A DNA stretch of 64,000 nucleotides from Geobacter sp. (GTDB taxonomy: Bacteria > Desulfobacterota > Desulfuromonadia > Geobacterales > DSM-12255): the NCBI GenBank assembly GCA_009684525.1, contig WKKR01000004.1:186001-250000 (forward strand). Reading direction: 5' to 3'. Position 1 is the first letter of the stretch, and every line of letters starts with the position of its first letter. A model generated the notes under the pieces. The model was given only the letters and a program-made list of their open reading frames with translations, did not search any database and had not been told where the DNA came from. Shown one piece after another: positions 54,049 through 63,228 of the stretch. Made by a program: the position numbers and the translations under genes.

Positions 54049-54902
54049 CCCTCCACCTCCTCGACGACAATATCGTCGCTCACCATGTCGCGCAGCTTCT
54101 GCTCCACGAATTTGGCGGTGAAACCCGATGAAGCGCAGCCGGCACAGGCCTTACGGAAGGCGATCTGCACCGTCGGGCCGGCAATGTCGATCAGTTCCAG
54201 GTCACCGCCGTCGGTCCAGAGCTGCGGCCGGATCTCGTTCTCCAGCACCTCCTGGATCAGCTGCATCTTGCGCAGGTTGGTAAGCTTCTCCGGCTTCTTG
54301 GGGGGTGCGGCCTGAGCCTCGCCGAGGACTTCGGCGATCAGCTCCTTGATCCGGGGGATGCAGCCACCGCAGGCACCGCCTGCCTTGGTGAAATGGGTAA
54401 CCTGCTCGGCCGTATGCAGCCGGTTCTGTTCGATCACCTTCTTCAGGAAGCCGTCGGTCAGGCCGAAACACTTGCAGACGATCTCCCCTTCCTGTTCATG
54501 GTCGTGCCCATGCCCATGGGTCGGCACCGGACCGCCGCGATACTTGGCAATGGCGACTTCCAGCGCCTCCTGCCCCATGACGGAACAGTGCATCTTCTCC
54601 TCGGGCAGGCCACCGAGAAAGTCGGCGATCTCCTTGTTCGTCACTGCCAGCGCCTCGTCCAGGGTCTTCCCCTTGATCATCTCGGTCAGGGCCGAAGAGG
54701 AGGCAATGGCACTGCCGCAGCCAAAGGTCTGAAATTTTGCGTCGACGATCCGTTCCTTCTTGTCGTCGAGCTTGAGGAAAAGCTTCAACGCATCGCCGCA
54801 GGCAAGACTGCCGACTTCGCCGATGGCATCGGCCTCGGGGATGTCGCCCACGTTGCGCGGATTGAGAAAATGCTCCTTCACCTTATCGGTATAATCCCAC
54901 AT
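54045..54902 (-). CDS. nifU: Fe-S cluster scaffold NifU
   Basis: The predicted protein has 285 residues with GGAGGGA before the ATG. It is the full three-part NifU. The IscU-like domain (1-125) has cysteines in SLACGDALKL, FGCGSAIASSSA and MHCSVMGQEA. The central BFD-like 2Fe-2S domain (about 140-190) has VCKCFGLT and GGACGGCIPRI. The C-terminal Nfu-like domain (about 215-285) has KACAGCASSGFTAKF. A His-rich linker (HGHGHDHE) precedes the central domain. NifU-NifS is the main Fe-S assembly pair in many anaerobes, not only for nitrogenase, and could supply the many Fe-S proteins here. Confidence 0.94.
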   Translation of the reverse strand: MWDYTDKVKEHFLNPRNVGDIPEADAIGEVGSLACGDALKLFLKLDDKKERIVDAKFQTFGCGSAIASSSALTEMIKGKTLDEALAVTNKEIADFLGGLPEEKMHCSVMGQEALEVAIAKYRGGPVPTHGHGHDHEQEGEIVCKCFGLTDGFLKKVIEQNRLHTAEQVTHFTKAGGACGGCIPRIKELIAEVLGEAQAAPPKKPEKLTNLRKMQLIQEVLENEIRPQLWTDGGDLELIDIAGPTVQIAFRKACAGCASSGFTAKFVEQKLRDMVSDDIVVEEVEG

Positions 54903-55020
54903 GGTCCCTCCAGTGTGAATTTTTGGTCAGTATAGCGCAAAGACGCAGAAAACGCAAAAAGGACTTTTTAACTCCTCTTTCACGTCTCCGGCGTCCTTGT
55001 CTGCTGCAAATCTCAGATTC

Positions 55021-56442
55021 TCAGGACTGCTGGATGAATGCCTTGCCAGCAGCAATGATCGCCTGCAGACGTTCTTCCGACGACGATTCGCCATAGAGGC
55101 GCACCACCGGCTCGGTGCCGGATTTACGGAACAGGAGCCAGCTTCCGTCTTCGAGAATGAACTTGTTGCCGTCCAGGGTCACCTTCTCCTTTACCTTCAA
55201 ATGGGCGAATTCGGTCGGCGTGGCGGCAATCTTTGCCGGGAATGCTGCTTCCAGCTCCGCGGAGAGACGGATGTTCTCCCGCTTGGTCAGATACCGCCCG
55301 ACCTTTTCATAGAGACGCTCCAGCAGCACCCTCACCGGCTGCCCCTCGTGCGCGACCATTTCTGCGACCAGGAAACATGCCAGGATGCCGTCCTTCTCGG
55401 GTACATGCCCCTTGATGGTCAGACCGGCGCTTTCTTCGCCGCCGATGACGATCTTGTCCTGGCTGATCAGTTCGCCGATATACTTGAATCCAACCGGCGT
55501 CTCGAAGACTTCGATGTTGTGGTGACGCGCCACGGCATCGATCAGGTGGGACGTGGCAACGCTGCGTGCAACGCCGCCGCTGATCCTGCGGACCCGCACC
55601 AGGTAGTCGAGCAAGAGGGCAATGATATAGTTCGGTTCGATATAGCTGCCGTCGTCATCGATGATACCGAAACGGTCGGCGTCGCCATCAGTGGCAAGAC
55701 CGAGCCTGATGGTGGGATCGCTTTTAACCAGGCCGATGAAGTCCTGGATGTTTTTTTCCGCCGGTTCAGGTGGGAAGCCGCCGAAATAAGGATCGCGCTG
55801 GTCGTTGATCTGGCGGAAGGAAACGCCGCGGGAAAGGAGCGGCGCATCGAGGTAGCCGCGAGCCGTTCCATAGAGCGGATTGAGGGCTATCCCCCCTACC
55901 CGGCCGACTGCGTCGAAATCGATCTTTGTGGCAAGGTCGGCCAGATAGGCGGGCCTGCAGTCGATCTCCTCCAGGAGCCCCTCGCGCAATGCCTGATCGA
56001 GCGGCCGCTCCTTATAGCAGATCTCCCCCAGCATCTCGTTGGCACGCCGCTCGATATCGCCGGTGGTTTCAGGCAAGGCAGGCCCGCCCCAGGCAGGAGA
56101 AAACTTGATGCCATTGTATTCAGGAGGGTTGTGACTGGCGGTGAAATTGATGGCACCTGCCACCTTGCGCCGCAGGATCTCGAACGAGATGACCGGAGTC
56201 GGGGTGTCGCGGTCGCAGAGCAGGACCTTGATGCCGGCGCCAGCCAGGACCCTGGCCGATTCGCGGGCAAAACGCTCACCCATGAAACGGGAATCGTACC
56301 CGATGATCAGCCCTTTTTCCCGCTCCCCCTGGCTGATAACATGATCCGCGATGGCCTGGGTGACTACCCTGACATTTTCAAAGACAAAATCCTCGCACAG
56401 AATGCCCCGCCAGCCCGATGTGCCAAATGCAATCCGCGTCAT
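55021..56442 (-). CDS. Phosphoglucomutase/phosphomannomutase family protein
   Basis: The predicted protein has 473 residues from the ATG at 56442, preceded by AGGAGGGA. All four alpha-D-phosphohexomutase domains are present: phosphoserine loop FTASHNPPEYNGIK, metal-binding DGDADRFG, sugar-binding GGEESAGL, and phosphate-binding FRKSGTEPVV. N-terminal FGTSGWRG is also typical. It interconverts hexose 1- and 6-phosphates (glucose or mannose) for glycogen, exopolysaccharide or lipopolysaccharide precursors. Substrate preference cannot be told by eye. It is separated from nifU by about 120 bases. Confidence 0.92.
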   Translation of the reverse strand: MTRIAFGTSGWRGILCEDFVFENVRVVTQAIADHVISQGEREKGLIIGYDSRFMGERFARESARVLAGAGIKVLLCDRDTPTPVISFEILRRKVAGAINFTASHNPPEYNGIKFSPAWGGPALPETTGDIERRANEMLGEICYKERPLDQALREGLLEEIDCRPAYLADLATKIDFDAVGRVGGIALNPLYGTARGYLDAPLLSRGVSFRQINDQRDPYFGGFPPEPAEKNIQDFIGLVKSDPTIRLGLATDGDADRFGIIDDDGSYIEPNYIIALLLDYLVRVRRISGGVARSVATSHLIDAVARHHNIEVFETPVGFKYIGELISQDKIVIGGEESAGLTIKGHVPEKDGILACFLVAEMVAHEGQPVRVLLERLYEKVGRYLTKRENIRLSAELEAAFPAKIAATPTEFAHLKVKEKVTLDGNKFILEDGSWLLFRKSGTEPVVRLYGESSSEERLQAIIAAGKAFIQQS

Positions 56443-56590
56443 GGCTTCCCTCCTGAAGATACTGATAAATACGGGCATCCGGAGCGTACAGGCGCTGCAG
56501 AAGGCCGTGCATACAGTAGATTAATATACCCCCCCACCCTAGTCAAGGGAAACAGTTGCAGCTAGGCGAAATCGCCGGGGATTTTTACAG

Positions 56591-56620
56591 TTGACTTAAA
56601 GCGCGGAAAATTGGTAGATT
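56591..56620 (+). promoter_or_regulatory. Candidate sigma-70 promoter of the PxxKW gene
   Basis: TTGACT at 56591-56596 and TAGATT at 56615-56620 have an 18-base spacer. The predicted start near 56627 leaves a leader of about 40 bases containing the AGGAGGAA ribosome-binding site at 56656-56663. Confidence 0.55.
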
Positions 56621-56668
56621 GAATTTTACGCACGAAACAGCGGATATAGAAGAAGAGGAGGAAGACCA

Positions 56669-56959
56669 ATGCAATGCCAAACCGTGCTTCGCGGTACCGA
56701 ATGTACATTCTGGGGAAACCAGGGGTGTGTGTTCTCTGGCGGCAGCTGCCAGGTTGTCGTGGAGAACTGCGAAGGATGTGAGCGAATTGTCGAAGGCTCG
56801 ATCGGACGTGTCTGCAGCGCGTATCCCGCGCCGGGCAAGAAATGGTCCGAGGGGCTCTGCAACTTTGCCACCCATGTGAAAGTCGAGATCAAGAGCGAAG
56901 AGACCAAGATCAACCCGCTCAAGGCATCCAAGAAGGCCGCAGGAAGCAAGAAGAAGTAG
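56669..56959 (+). CDS. PxxKW-family cysteine-rich protein
   Basis: The predicted protein has 96 residues with a strong ribosome-binding site. Seven cysteines are grouped as [24 protein letters not shown] and later VC and LC, and [18 protein letters not shown] carries the PxxKW motif that defines this small family of mainly deltaproteobacterial proteins. The C-terminus is Lys-rich. No signal peptide is visible, so it is cytoplasmic. The cysteines suggest metal or Fe-S binding; the function is not known. It has its own promoter and terminator. Confidence 0.85.
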   Translation: MQCQTVLRGTECTFWGNQGCVFSGGSCQVVVENCEGCERIVEGSIGRVCSAYPAPGKKWSEGLCNFATHVKVEIKSEETKINPLKASKKAAGSKKK

Positions 56960-56976
56960 CAGTTCTGCCGACTCGG

Positions 56977-57005
56977 AAAAAGGGAGGCTTTGGCCTCCCT
57001 TTTTT
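56977..57005 (+). terminator. Intrinsic terminator after the PxxKW gene
   Basis: AAAGGGAGGC and GCCTCCCTTT form a stem with loop TTTG followed by a T tract, 18 bases after the stop codon at 56959. Confidence 0.85.
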
Positions 57006-57060
57006 GTCTCCACTGAAAGTTTTTCCCCTTCGTGGTACAACCCTTCATCGTGACGCTGAC

Positions 57061-57510
57061 ATGGCCTATGAGTCGTTAACCTGCCCCCACTGCGGCGGGG
57101 CGGTAAAATCCTACCGGAATCCCATTCCTACCGTTGACATCATCATCGAGATCGATGGTGGTATCGTACTGATCGAACGACGGAACGAACCGTTGGGGTG
57201 GGCACTGCCGGGTGGATTCGTCGACTATGGGGAAACCCTGGAACATGCAGCTACGCGGGAAGCCCGGGAGGAAACCTCGCTGGATATTGTCGACCTGCAA
57301 CTGCTGGGCTGCTATTCGGACCCGGCCCGTGATCCGCGCCACCACACCATCACGACGGCTTACATCGCCAAGGGGAAGGGTATCCCCAAGGCGGCGGATG
57401 ATGCCGCAAGCCTGACGGTGTTCCCGATCGATTCCCTGCCCGCCCGACTGTGCTTCGATCATGCCCGTATCATTGAAGATTACCTCCGCAGGAAAAAACC
57501 CTCCCACTAG
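57061..57510 (+). CDS. NUDIX hydrolase
   Basis: The predicted protein has 149 residues from the ATG at 57061; the frame is open further upstream but that overlaps the PxxKW gene and its terminator. N-terminal CPHCGGAV is half of a zinc-ribbon-like start. The NUDIX box is [21 protein letters not shown] followed by TSLDI, with all catalytic glutamates. The overall form resembles ADP-ribose/NADH pyrophosphatase-type members that begin [21 protein letters not shown]. It would hydrolyse a nucleoside diphosphate derivative; the substrate is unknown. It converges with the GGDEF-EAL gene with a 9-base gap. Confidence 0.88.
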   Translation: MAYESLTCPHCGGAVKSYRNPIPTVDIIIEIDGGIVLIERRNEPLGWALPGGFVDYGETLEHAATREAREETSLDIVDLQLLGCYSDPARDPRHHTITTAYIAKGKGIPKAADDAASLTVFPIDSLPARLCFDHARIIEDYLRRKKPSH

Positions 57511-57519
57511 GCAACAGTA

Positions 57520-59907
57520 TCACTCCGGCAATACTTCCCTGTCGGCTCCCTTGACGGTCTTCCCCTGCATGAATTCCAGCACCTTCTCCGGAGGCATGGG
57601 CCGGCTGAAATAATAGCCCTGCATCTCGTCACAGAGCTTACCCTTCAGAAAATCGAACTGCCCCTTGGTTTCTACCCCTTCGGCGATCACCCGGAGGTTC
57701 AGGCTGTTTCCCATGGCAATGATGGCCGTAGCAATGGCGGCGTCGGTGGAATTGGATTCTACCTCGCGGACAAAGGTCTTGTCTATCTTGAGCGTATTGA
57801 CCGAAAAACGCTTGAGGTGGGAAAGGGATGAATAGCCGGTGCCGAAATCGTCGATGGAGATATGGACCCCCATGTCGCGCAACTGATTGAGAACCGCAAT
57901 GGTGAAATCGGGATTCTGCATGATCACGGTCTCAGTGATCTCAAATTCCAGGTGTTTCGCAGAGAGGCCTGTTTCGGCAAGTGCCTCGGCAACGACCTCG
58001 ATGAAATTCCGCTGCTGGAGCTGGTATCCGGACAGGTTCACGGCAACGACCATCTGCCTCAACCCCTGCTGCTGCCAGGCGGCATTCTGTGCACAGGCCT
58101 CCTTAAGCACCCACTCCCCAATCGGAATGATCAGACCGGTTTCCTCGGCAAGCGGGATAAATTCCGCTGGAGACAACAAGCCCAGGTCGGGATGCTCCCA
58201 CCGCAGCAGGGCTTCAAAGGCGGTGATCTCTCCACTGAGGATATCCACCTTTGGCTGGTAGTAGACAAGGAACTCCTTGTTCTCCACGGCCTTTCGCAGG
58301 CTGTTTTCCAGCACGAAACGCTTGTGGGCGTTTTCGTCCATGGCCGCATCATAAAATTGATAGGTGTTGCTCCCTGCCGACTTGGCAGCATACATGGCGA
58401 TATCGGCCTTCTTGATCAGATTGTCCAGGTCCTCGTCATCGGACGGATAGACACTGATACCGATACTGGTAGTGACGAACAGTTCATGCTCTTCGATGAT
58501 ATGCGGGGTTGCAAGCGTTGCAAGAATCTTCACTGCAACCCTTTCGGCGTCCCCTGTATCGCGCATGTTTACCAGTATGATGAGAAATTCGTCACCACCA
58601 ATGCGGGCTGCCGTGTCAACCTCGCGGACACATGACGAGAGCCGCCGGGCAACTGACTGGAGCAGCTTGTCTCCGACGGGATGGCCAAGGGTATCGTTTA
58701 TGATCTTGAACCGGTCAAGGTCGAGAAACAGAATCGCCATGGAAAGCCCTTCCCGATGGGCATGGGCACGGGCCTGCCTGAGACGGTCATACAGCAGCAT
58801 CCTGTTGGGCAGCCCGGTCAGCGTGTCGTAATGTGCCAGATGATACAGTTGTTGCTGGGCGAGCTTTCTATCGGTGATGTCACGGCAGATCCACCAGACA
58901 GCTGCGGGTCGGCCATCATGGTAGCTGCAGGTAAGACTTCCCTCAAGGGGCACGTTGCTGCCGTCACTGGAAAAGACGGCTGTTTCGATGATCTCGGAAC
59001 GGCCATATTTCAGGGCGTGTTCCATCCCAGTGACATAGGATTTCCTGCCGGCAGGGTGAATCAGTTCATTGACTGTTTTTGCATTCAGCTCATCACTGCC
59101 GCAGGCAAGGGCCTGGTGACTGGCCCGGTTTGCATAGATGAACTTCCCCTCAGGGGTCGTGCTGAAAATCAGATCGTTGGCCGTATCAATGAAATTGAAC
59201 AGTCGTTCCTCGCTCTCCTTCAACAGACGCGACTCGGTCCTGATCACCCCCATAAGAAAGGTAGTCACTCCCGCGCTCACTCCGTTAAGGATCGTCACCC
59301 AGAGCCAGCGAAGCGCAATGTAGAGGAAATCGTTATGCAGCCCTTCTACCACAAAAGGCATCTGGACGTGCCTCAAGACACCGACATAATCCAGGGTCAG
59401 GAGTGCGCCATACAAAATGGCGCCAAAGGCACCGACAAACCAGACATCTGACTTTTTGTCGAGCAGAAAGGCCGCCTCAATGGTCACGACCAGATAGACG
59501 GCCCAGAACCAACTGGACACCCCACCGCTGACATGGATAATGGCAGTCACGAAAAGGATATCGAGAAGGATCTGGATATGATTGGCAAACCGGAAGGAAC
59601 GGAGCTTTTCGTACCGGAACTGGTAGAGGGCATTGTAGCAAATGACTGACAGGACGCTGAGAAGGAGAACCGTTTTCTGTTCTGTCGACAGAAAGAAGCC
59701 GTACCTGCTGAACAGGAACACACTCCCTGCGGAGAGGATATATCCGCCGATGAAAAATAGAAGCAACCAGCGCACCCGGGCAACCAGGGAGTTGCGGACC
59801 GCATCTTCGGTAAGGGCCACGGAAGATCGTCCGTTGCGCTGGCCGCTGAAACGGTGGGTCAAGGCATCATGCCATGTTATGCGCTCTTTCTGACCACTGC
59901 TCGTCAT
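57520..59907 (-). CDS. Membrane GGDEF-EAL cyclic-di-GMP enzyme with PAS domain
   Basis: The predicted protein has 795 residues. Residues 40-225 hold about five to six membrane segments with short loops. A PAS domain follows (about 235-350, with NRASHQALACGSDEL). The GGDEF domain (about 360-520) has an intact RIGGDEFLII catalytic motif and NDTLGHPVGDKLL substrate segment. The EAL domain (about 535-785) has FEALLRWEHPDLG, VNLSGYQLQ and DDFGTGYSS metal and loop-6 motifs. Both synthase and phosphodiesterase sites look intact, so net activity is unclear. It may feed the second-messenger pool read by the riboswitch at 41.4 kb. It lies 16 bases downstream of mqnA. Confidence 0.93.
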   Translation of the reverse strand: MTSSGQKERITWHDALTHRFSGQRNGRSSVALTEDAVRNSLVARVRWLLLFFIGGYILSAGSVFLFSRYGFFLSTEQKTVLLLSVLSVICYNALYQFRYEKLRSFRFANHIQILLDILFVTAIIHVSGGVSSWFWAVYLVVTIEAAFLLDKKSDVWFVGAFGAILYGALLTLDYVGVLRHVQMPFVVEGLHNDFLYIALRWLWVTILNGVSAGVTTFLMGVIRTESRLLKESEERLFNFIDTANDLIFSTTPEGKFIYANRASHQALACGSDELNAKTVNELIHPAGRKSYVTGMEHALKYGRSEIIETAVFSSDGSNVPLEGSLTCSYHDGRPAAVWWICRDITDRKLAQQQLYHLAHYDTLTGLPNRMLLYDRLRQARAHAHREGLSMAILFLDLDRFKIINDTLGHPVGDKLLQSVARRLSSCVREVDTAARIGGDEFLIILVNMRDTGDAERVAVKILATLATPHIIEEHELFVTTSIGISVYPSDDEDLDNLIKKADIAMYAAKSAGSNTYQFYDAAMDENAHKRFVLENSLRKAVENKEFLVYYQPKVDILSGEITAFEALLRWEHPDLGLLSPAEFIPLAEETGLIIPIGEWVLKEACAQNAAWQQQGLRQMVVAVNLSGYQLQQRNFIEVVAEALAETGLSAKHLEFEITETVIMQNPDFTIAVLNQLRDMGVHISIDDFGTGYSSLSHLKRFSVNTLKIDKTFVREVESNSTDAAIATAIIAMGNSLNLRVIAEGVETKGQFDFLKGKLCDEMQGYYFSRPMPPEKVLEFMQGKTVKGADREVLPE

Positions 59908-59923
59908 GCGACAGTCGATCCTC

Positions 59924-60757
59924 TCAGGGACTGTAAATCGAAAAAAATGAGAGTTCCGGTGCTTCTGCTATGATACCGAGTTCAGCGGCATGGCGGTAAA
60001 ACAGGGAAAGCCCTGCAAGCTGCTGCTCATCCAGGTCATATGAGATGATGCGCCAATAAGCTGCTCGCTGCTGCGCGCTCATCCAGTCGAGTCCCGTCGC
60101 TTCTGCAGCATAGCGCTCAAGGCGCAGCTTCGATAGCTCTTTGGCCTTCAGGAGGGACTGCAGTAGAAGAGCCACCTCTGCGTGTTTGCCGGCAACCGCG
60201 GCCCGGTTGACAATCCAGAGAGCAAAGACAAAGGGAAAACCGGTCTGCTGCTGCCAGATGGCTCCGAGATCGTAGACATGACAGTGCGCACCGGCAAGAC
60301 TCTCCTTCAGCGCCATGTCACCGATCAGAAGCAGCGCATCAAAGAAGGAAAATGCCTCGGTCAGCGGTAACCCGGTACGCTGGTACTCGTTTGCAAAACC
60401 ATGAAACCGGTTGAGGATGATCTTGAGAAGCGCCACCGAGGTATCAGACTCGTTGGTAAGCCCGATGCGGGCACCGTTCAGTTCCTGGAGAGGTTTTCTC
60501 GAAAAAAGGAGCACACTCTGCACCTCCCCTACGGCGCTGATGGAGAGATCGGGGAGTAGCCAGTACCTGTTGGGGTCGTTACCGTAGACGATGGAGGATG
60601 AAGGGCAAAGATCTATCTCGCCCTGGGCGAGAAGGCCATTCAGAACAGCAGGAACACCGCTGATATAGCTGTATTGAGCATCCGGACACAATTCCCGGAA
60701 GGCCATGAACAACGGAACACAGTTGGCATACTCGATCTGTCCAATCCTGACGGTCAT
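59924..60757 (-). CDS. mqnA: Chorismate dehydratase MqnA
   Basis: The predicted protein has 277 residues. It has the MqnA/MqnD periplasmic-binding-like fold: N-terminal RIGQIEYANCVPLFMAF, EIDLCPSSSIVYG, RIGLTNESDTSVALLKIIL, and LLIGDMALKES, with the small-molecule pocket between two lobes. MqnA converts chorismate to 3-enolpyruvyl-benzoate in the futalosine route to menaquinone, the quinone that feeds electrons to the extracellular respiratory chain in Geobacter. MqnD is distinguished by other motifs, so MqnA is preferred. It precedes the GGDEF-EAL gene by 16 bases; co-transcription is likely. Confidence 0.88.
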   Translation of the reverse strand: MTVRIGQIEYANCVPLFMAFRELCPDAQYSYISGVPAVLNGLLAQGEIDLCPSSSIVYGNDPNRYWLLPDLSISAVGEVQSVLLFSRKPLQELNGARIGLTNESDTSVALLKIILNRFHGFANEYQRTGLPLTEAFSFFDALLLIGDMALKESLAGAHCHVYDLGAIWQQQTGFPFVFALWIVNRAAVAGKHAEVALLLQSLLKAKELSKLRLERYAAEATGLDWMSAQQRAAYWRIISYDLDEQQLAGLSLFYRHAAELGIIAEAPELSFFSIYSP

Positions 60758-60815
60758 CGGTACCCTGCCTTGCTGGTTCTTACTGCAGTTACGGCACGAG
60801 AGATATCATGACCCC

Positions 60816-60850
60816 GAAAAAAAACAAGGCGAGGGAAGCTCGCCTTGTTC
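60816..60850 (-). terminator. Intrinsic terminator after gcvH
   Basis: On the minus strand an 11-bp stem (AACAAGGCGAG with CTCGCCTTGTT, loop of 5) is followed by a run of eight T residues. It closes the accB-accC-gcvH transcript before mqnA. Confidence 0.85.
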
Positions 60851-60871
60851 ATTGGCCATGAATCTGTCGTG

Positions 60872-61258
60872 TCATTCACTCTCGGCAACGTAATCCTGAT
60901 AGTCCTCAACATTCATCAGCAGGTTCAGCTCGTCTTTGTCGTTGAGCTCCACCTCAACCAACCAGCCGCCGTCATAGGGGTCGTCATTGACAAGCTCCGG
61001 TGCATCCTGCACCTCCTCGTTCGAGGCCAGGACCAGACCGCTGACAGGAGCATACAGATCGGCAACGGTCTTGCGGGCTTCGATCGAGCCGAACGAATCA
61101 TCCTGTTCGAGCTCAAAGCCGGCATCGGGAAGTTCAACCGCTGTGATACCTCCGAGTTCGTGCTGTGCATAATCCGTAATACCGATGACTGCCTTGTTGC
61201 CTTCGATACGGACCCAGAGATGTTCCTTGCTGTATTTCAGTTCTTCGGGGAAGTCCAT
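60872..61258 (-). CDS. gcvH: Glycine cleavage system H protein (lipoyl carrier)
   Basis: The predicted protein has 128 residues from the ATG at 61258; the frame to 61285 would overlap accC. N-terminal MDFPEELKYSKEHLWV and the lipoylation site in FGSIEARKTVADLYAPVSG (Lys) are typical, with the C-terminal GGWLVEVELNDKDELNLLM. H protein carries the aminomethyl-lipoyl intermediate between the P and T proteins. Neither gcvT nor gcvP is next to it here. It starts 4 bases after the accC stop, so it is probably co-expressed with acetyl-CoA carboxylase genes. Confidence 0.92.
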   Translation of the reverse strand: MDFPEELKYSKEHLWVRIEGNKAVIGITDYAQHELGGITAVELPDAGFELEQDDSFGSIEARKTVADLYAPVSGLVLASNEEVQDAPELVNDDPYDGGWLVEVELNDKDELNLLMNVEDYQDYVAESE

Positions 61259-61262
61259 CACA

Positions 61263-62603
61263 TTACTCCAAAACAATACGCTCAAGGAAACTGGTATCGA
61301 TGTTTCCTTCGATGAAATCCTTGTTGGCCATTATCCGCTTGTGAAAAGGTATGGTCGTTTTTATACCATCGATGATGTATTCGTCAAGAGCTCTGGCCAT
61401 TCTGCGGATGGCATCCTGCCGATTTTCGGCATGGACGATCAGTTTTGCAATCAGTGAATCGTAATGCGGTACGACCGAATAGTTGTCATAGACAAAGGAA
61501 TCGACTCGAACCCCCAGCCCTCCGGGAGGATGATAACCGGTAATCCTGCCGGGGCATGGCGTGAACTTGACCGGATCCTCGGCATTAATGCGGCATTCTA
61601 TGGAATGGCCGTTGATCTTGATATCGCTCTGCTTATAGCGCAGTTTGAGCCCTGCTGCCGACCTGATCTGCTCACGAACGATATCGACACCGGTAACCAT
61701 TTCGGTGACCGGATGCTCAACCTGGACACGAGTGTTCATCTCCATGAAATAGAAATTGTTCGCCTGGTCCACCAGGAATTCCATGGTGCCTGCACTGTTG
61801 TATCCCACGGCCTTGGCAGCGCGAACCGCAGCCTCCCCCATTGTCTTGCGGAGTTCGGGGGTACTTATGGCGGAGGGGGCCTCTTCGATGAGTTTCTGGT
61901 GGCGACGCTGGATGGAACAGTCACGCTCGCCAAGATGGATGACGTTGCCATGCTTATCGCCAAGGATCTGGATCTCCACATGGCGAGGCCGTTCGCAGTA
62001 TTTCTCGATATAGACTTCAGGATTGCCGAATCCGGACTGAGCCTCTGCGCGGGCAGTGGCAAAGGCGTTGGGAAGGGTTGCCGGGGAATGGACAATCTTC
62101 ATCCCTCTGCCGCCGCCACCTGCCGTCGCCTTGATAATTACCGGGAAACCGATCTCCTTGGCAATCCTGACCGCCTCATTGACATCGTGAACCCCTTCCT
62201 TGGTCCCGGGAAGGATGGGAACCCCTTCCTTGATCACAGCCTGGCGGGCACTGATCTTGTCCCCCATTATGCGCATGCTTTCTGCTGTCGGCCCGATGAA
62301 GGTGATGCCGCAATTCTCGCAGATCTCCGCAAAAGCGGCATTTTCAGAAAGGAAGCCGTAGCCGGGATGGATCGCCTCGGCATCGGTCAGTTCTGCCGCA
62401 CTGATGATGGCATTGATGTTGAGATAGCTTTGCAGACTCGGAGGGGGGCCGATGCAGACACTCTCATCGGCAAGCCTGACATGGAGAGATTCGCGGTCCG
62501 CAGTTGAATAGACGGCAACTGTCTTAATGCCGAGTTCACGGCAGGCACGGATGACTCGCAAGGCGATCTCGCCACGGTTGGCAATGAGTACTTTATGGAA
62601 CAT
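61263..62603 (-). CDS. accC: Acetyl-CoA carboxylase biotin carboxylase subunit
   Basis: The predicted protein has 446 residues from the ATG at 62603 (GGAGAAG upstream), the usual AccC size. ATP-grasp motifs are clear: [20 protein letters not shown], the glycine-rich [15 protein letters not shown], the [17 protein letters not shown] segment and [12 protein letters not shown] as [14 protein letters not shown]. It carboxylates biotin on AccB with bicarbonate and ATP. It follows accB by about 100 bases and is followed at once by gcvH. Confidence 0.96.
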   Translation of the reverse strand: MFHKVLIANRGEIALRVIRACRELGIKTVAVYSTADRESLHVRLADESVCIGPPPSLQSYLNINAIISAAELTDAEAIHPGYGFLSENAAFAEICENCGITFIGPTAESMRIMGDKISARQAVIKEGVPILPGTKEGVHDVNEAVRIAKEIGFPVIIKATAGGGGRGMKIVHSPATLPNAFATARAEAQSGFGNPEVYIEKYCERPRHVEIQILGDKHGNVIHLGERDCSIQRRHQKLIEEAPSAISTPELRKTMGEAAVRAAKAVGYNSAGTMEFLVDQANNFYFMEMNTRVQVEHPVTEMVTGVDIVREQIRSAAGLKLRYKQSDIKINGHSIECRINAEDPVKFTPCPGRITGYHPPGGLGVRVDSFVYDNYSVVPHYDSLIAKLIVHAENRQDAIRRMARALDEYIIDGIKTTIPFHKRIMANKDFIEGNIDTSFLERIVLE

Positions 62604-62705
62604 ATGTCTTCTCCTGGAAACAGAGCGCAAAAAACGCAGGGAACCGATGGAAGAAGCATAATCTGTCTTCTCTATCCATCCGTTCTCCTGCGCTCTATGG
62701 CTGTA

Positions 62706-63167
62706 TTAGGCCCGCTCAACAAGAAAGAGGTTGTCACCGAACTCGACAGGTTGAGCGTTTTCCTTGCAAATCTTGACGATCTTGCAGCGATATTCCGCCT
62801 CTATCTCGTTCATCAATTTCATGGCTTCGACGATGCAGAGGATCTGCCCCTTCTCCACGACCTGGCCGACTTCCACATAGGGGGGGGCATCGGGAGCAGG
62901 TGCCCGGTAGAAGGTCCCGACGATGGGGGAAGTGATTGGATCCCCCTTTTCAACAGGCGCGGCAGCGGCGATTGGCGCTACTTGCGGTACAGCGGCCACA
63001 GGAGCGGCCTGAGGAGCTGCCATGACTTGGGGAGCCTGCACATGCACGACTTCCGTGTCGCTCCCACGTTTGATCCTGATCCGCTCCTCGGGGTTTTCCA
63101 TCTCGAACTCGGTGATATCCGTCTCGGTTACCATCTTTATCAACGTCTTAATATCTTTGATATCCAT
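62706..63167 (-). CDS. accB: Biotin carboxyl carrier protein of acetyl-CoA carboxylase
   Basis: The predicted protein has 153 residues from the ATG at 63167 (AAAGGAGAG upstream). The N-terminal helix [20 protein letters not shown] and the Ala/Pro-rich linker ([18 protein letters not shown]) precede a biotinyl domain starting [21 protein letters not shown]. The biotin-accepting Lys is in [16 protein letters not shown]. Standard BCCP. It follows the M24 peptidase gene by 61 bases. Confidence 0.95.
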   Translation of the reverse strand: MDIKDIKTLIKMVTETDITEFEMENPEERIRIKRGSDTEVVHVQAPQVMAAPQAAPVAAVPQVAPIAAAAPVEKGDPITSPIVGTFYRAPAPDAPPYVEVGQVVEKGQILCIVEAMKLMNEIEAEYRCKIVKICKENAQPVEFGDNLFLVERA

Positions 63168-63228
63168 CTTTCTCTCCTTTTCAGACGTCAGGGATGATCC
63201 CCCTGGCATATACACGAAAATCCGCGGG

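Noticed and set aside
57028-57060. Longer NUDIX protein starting at 56842
   Set aside because: The upstream part overlaps the PxxKW gene and its terminator in another frame; the ATG at 57061 gives the normal family start.
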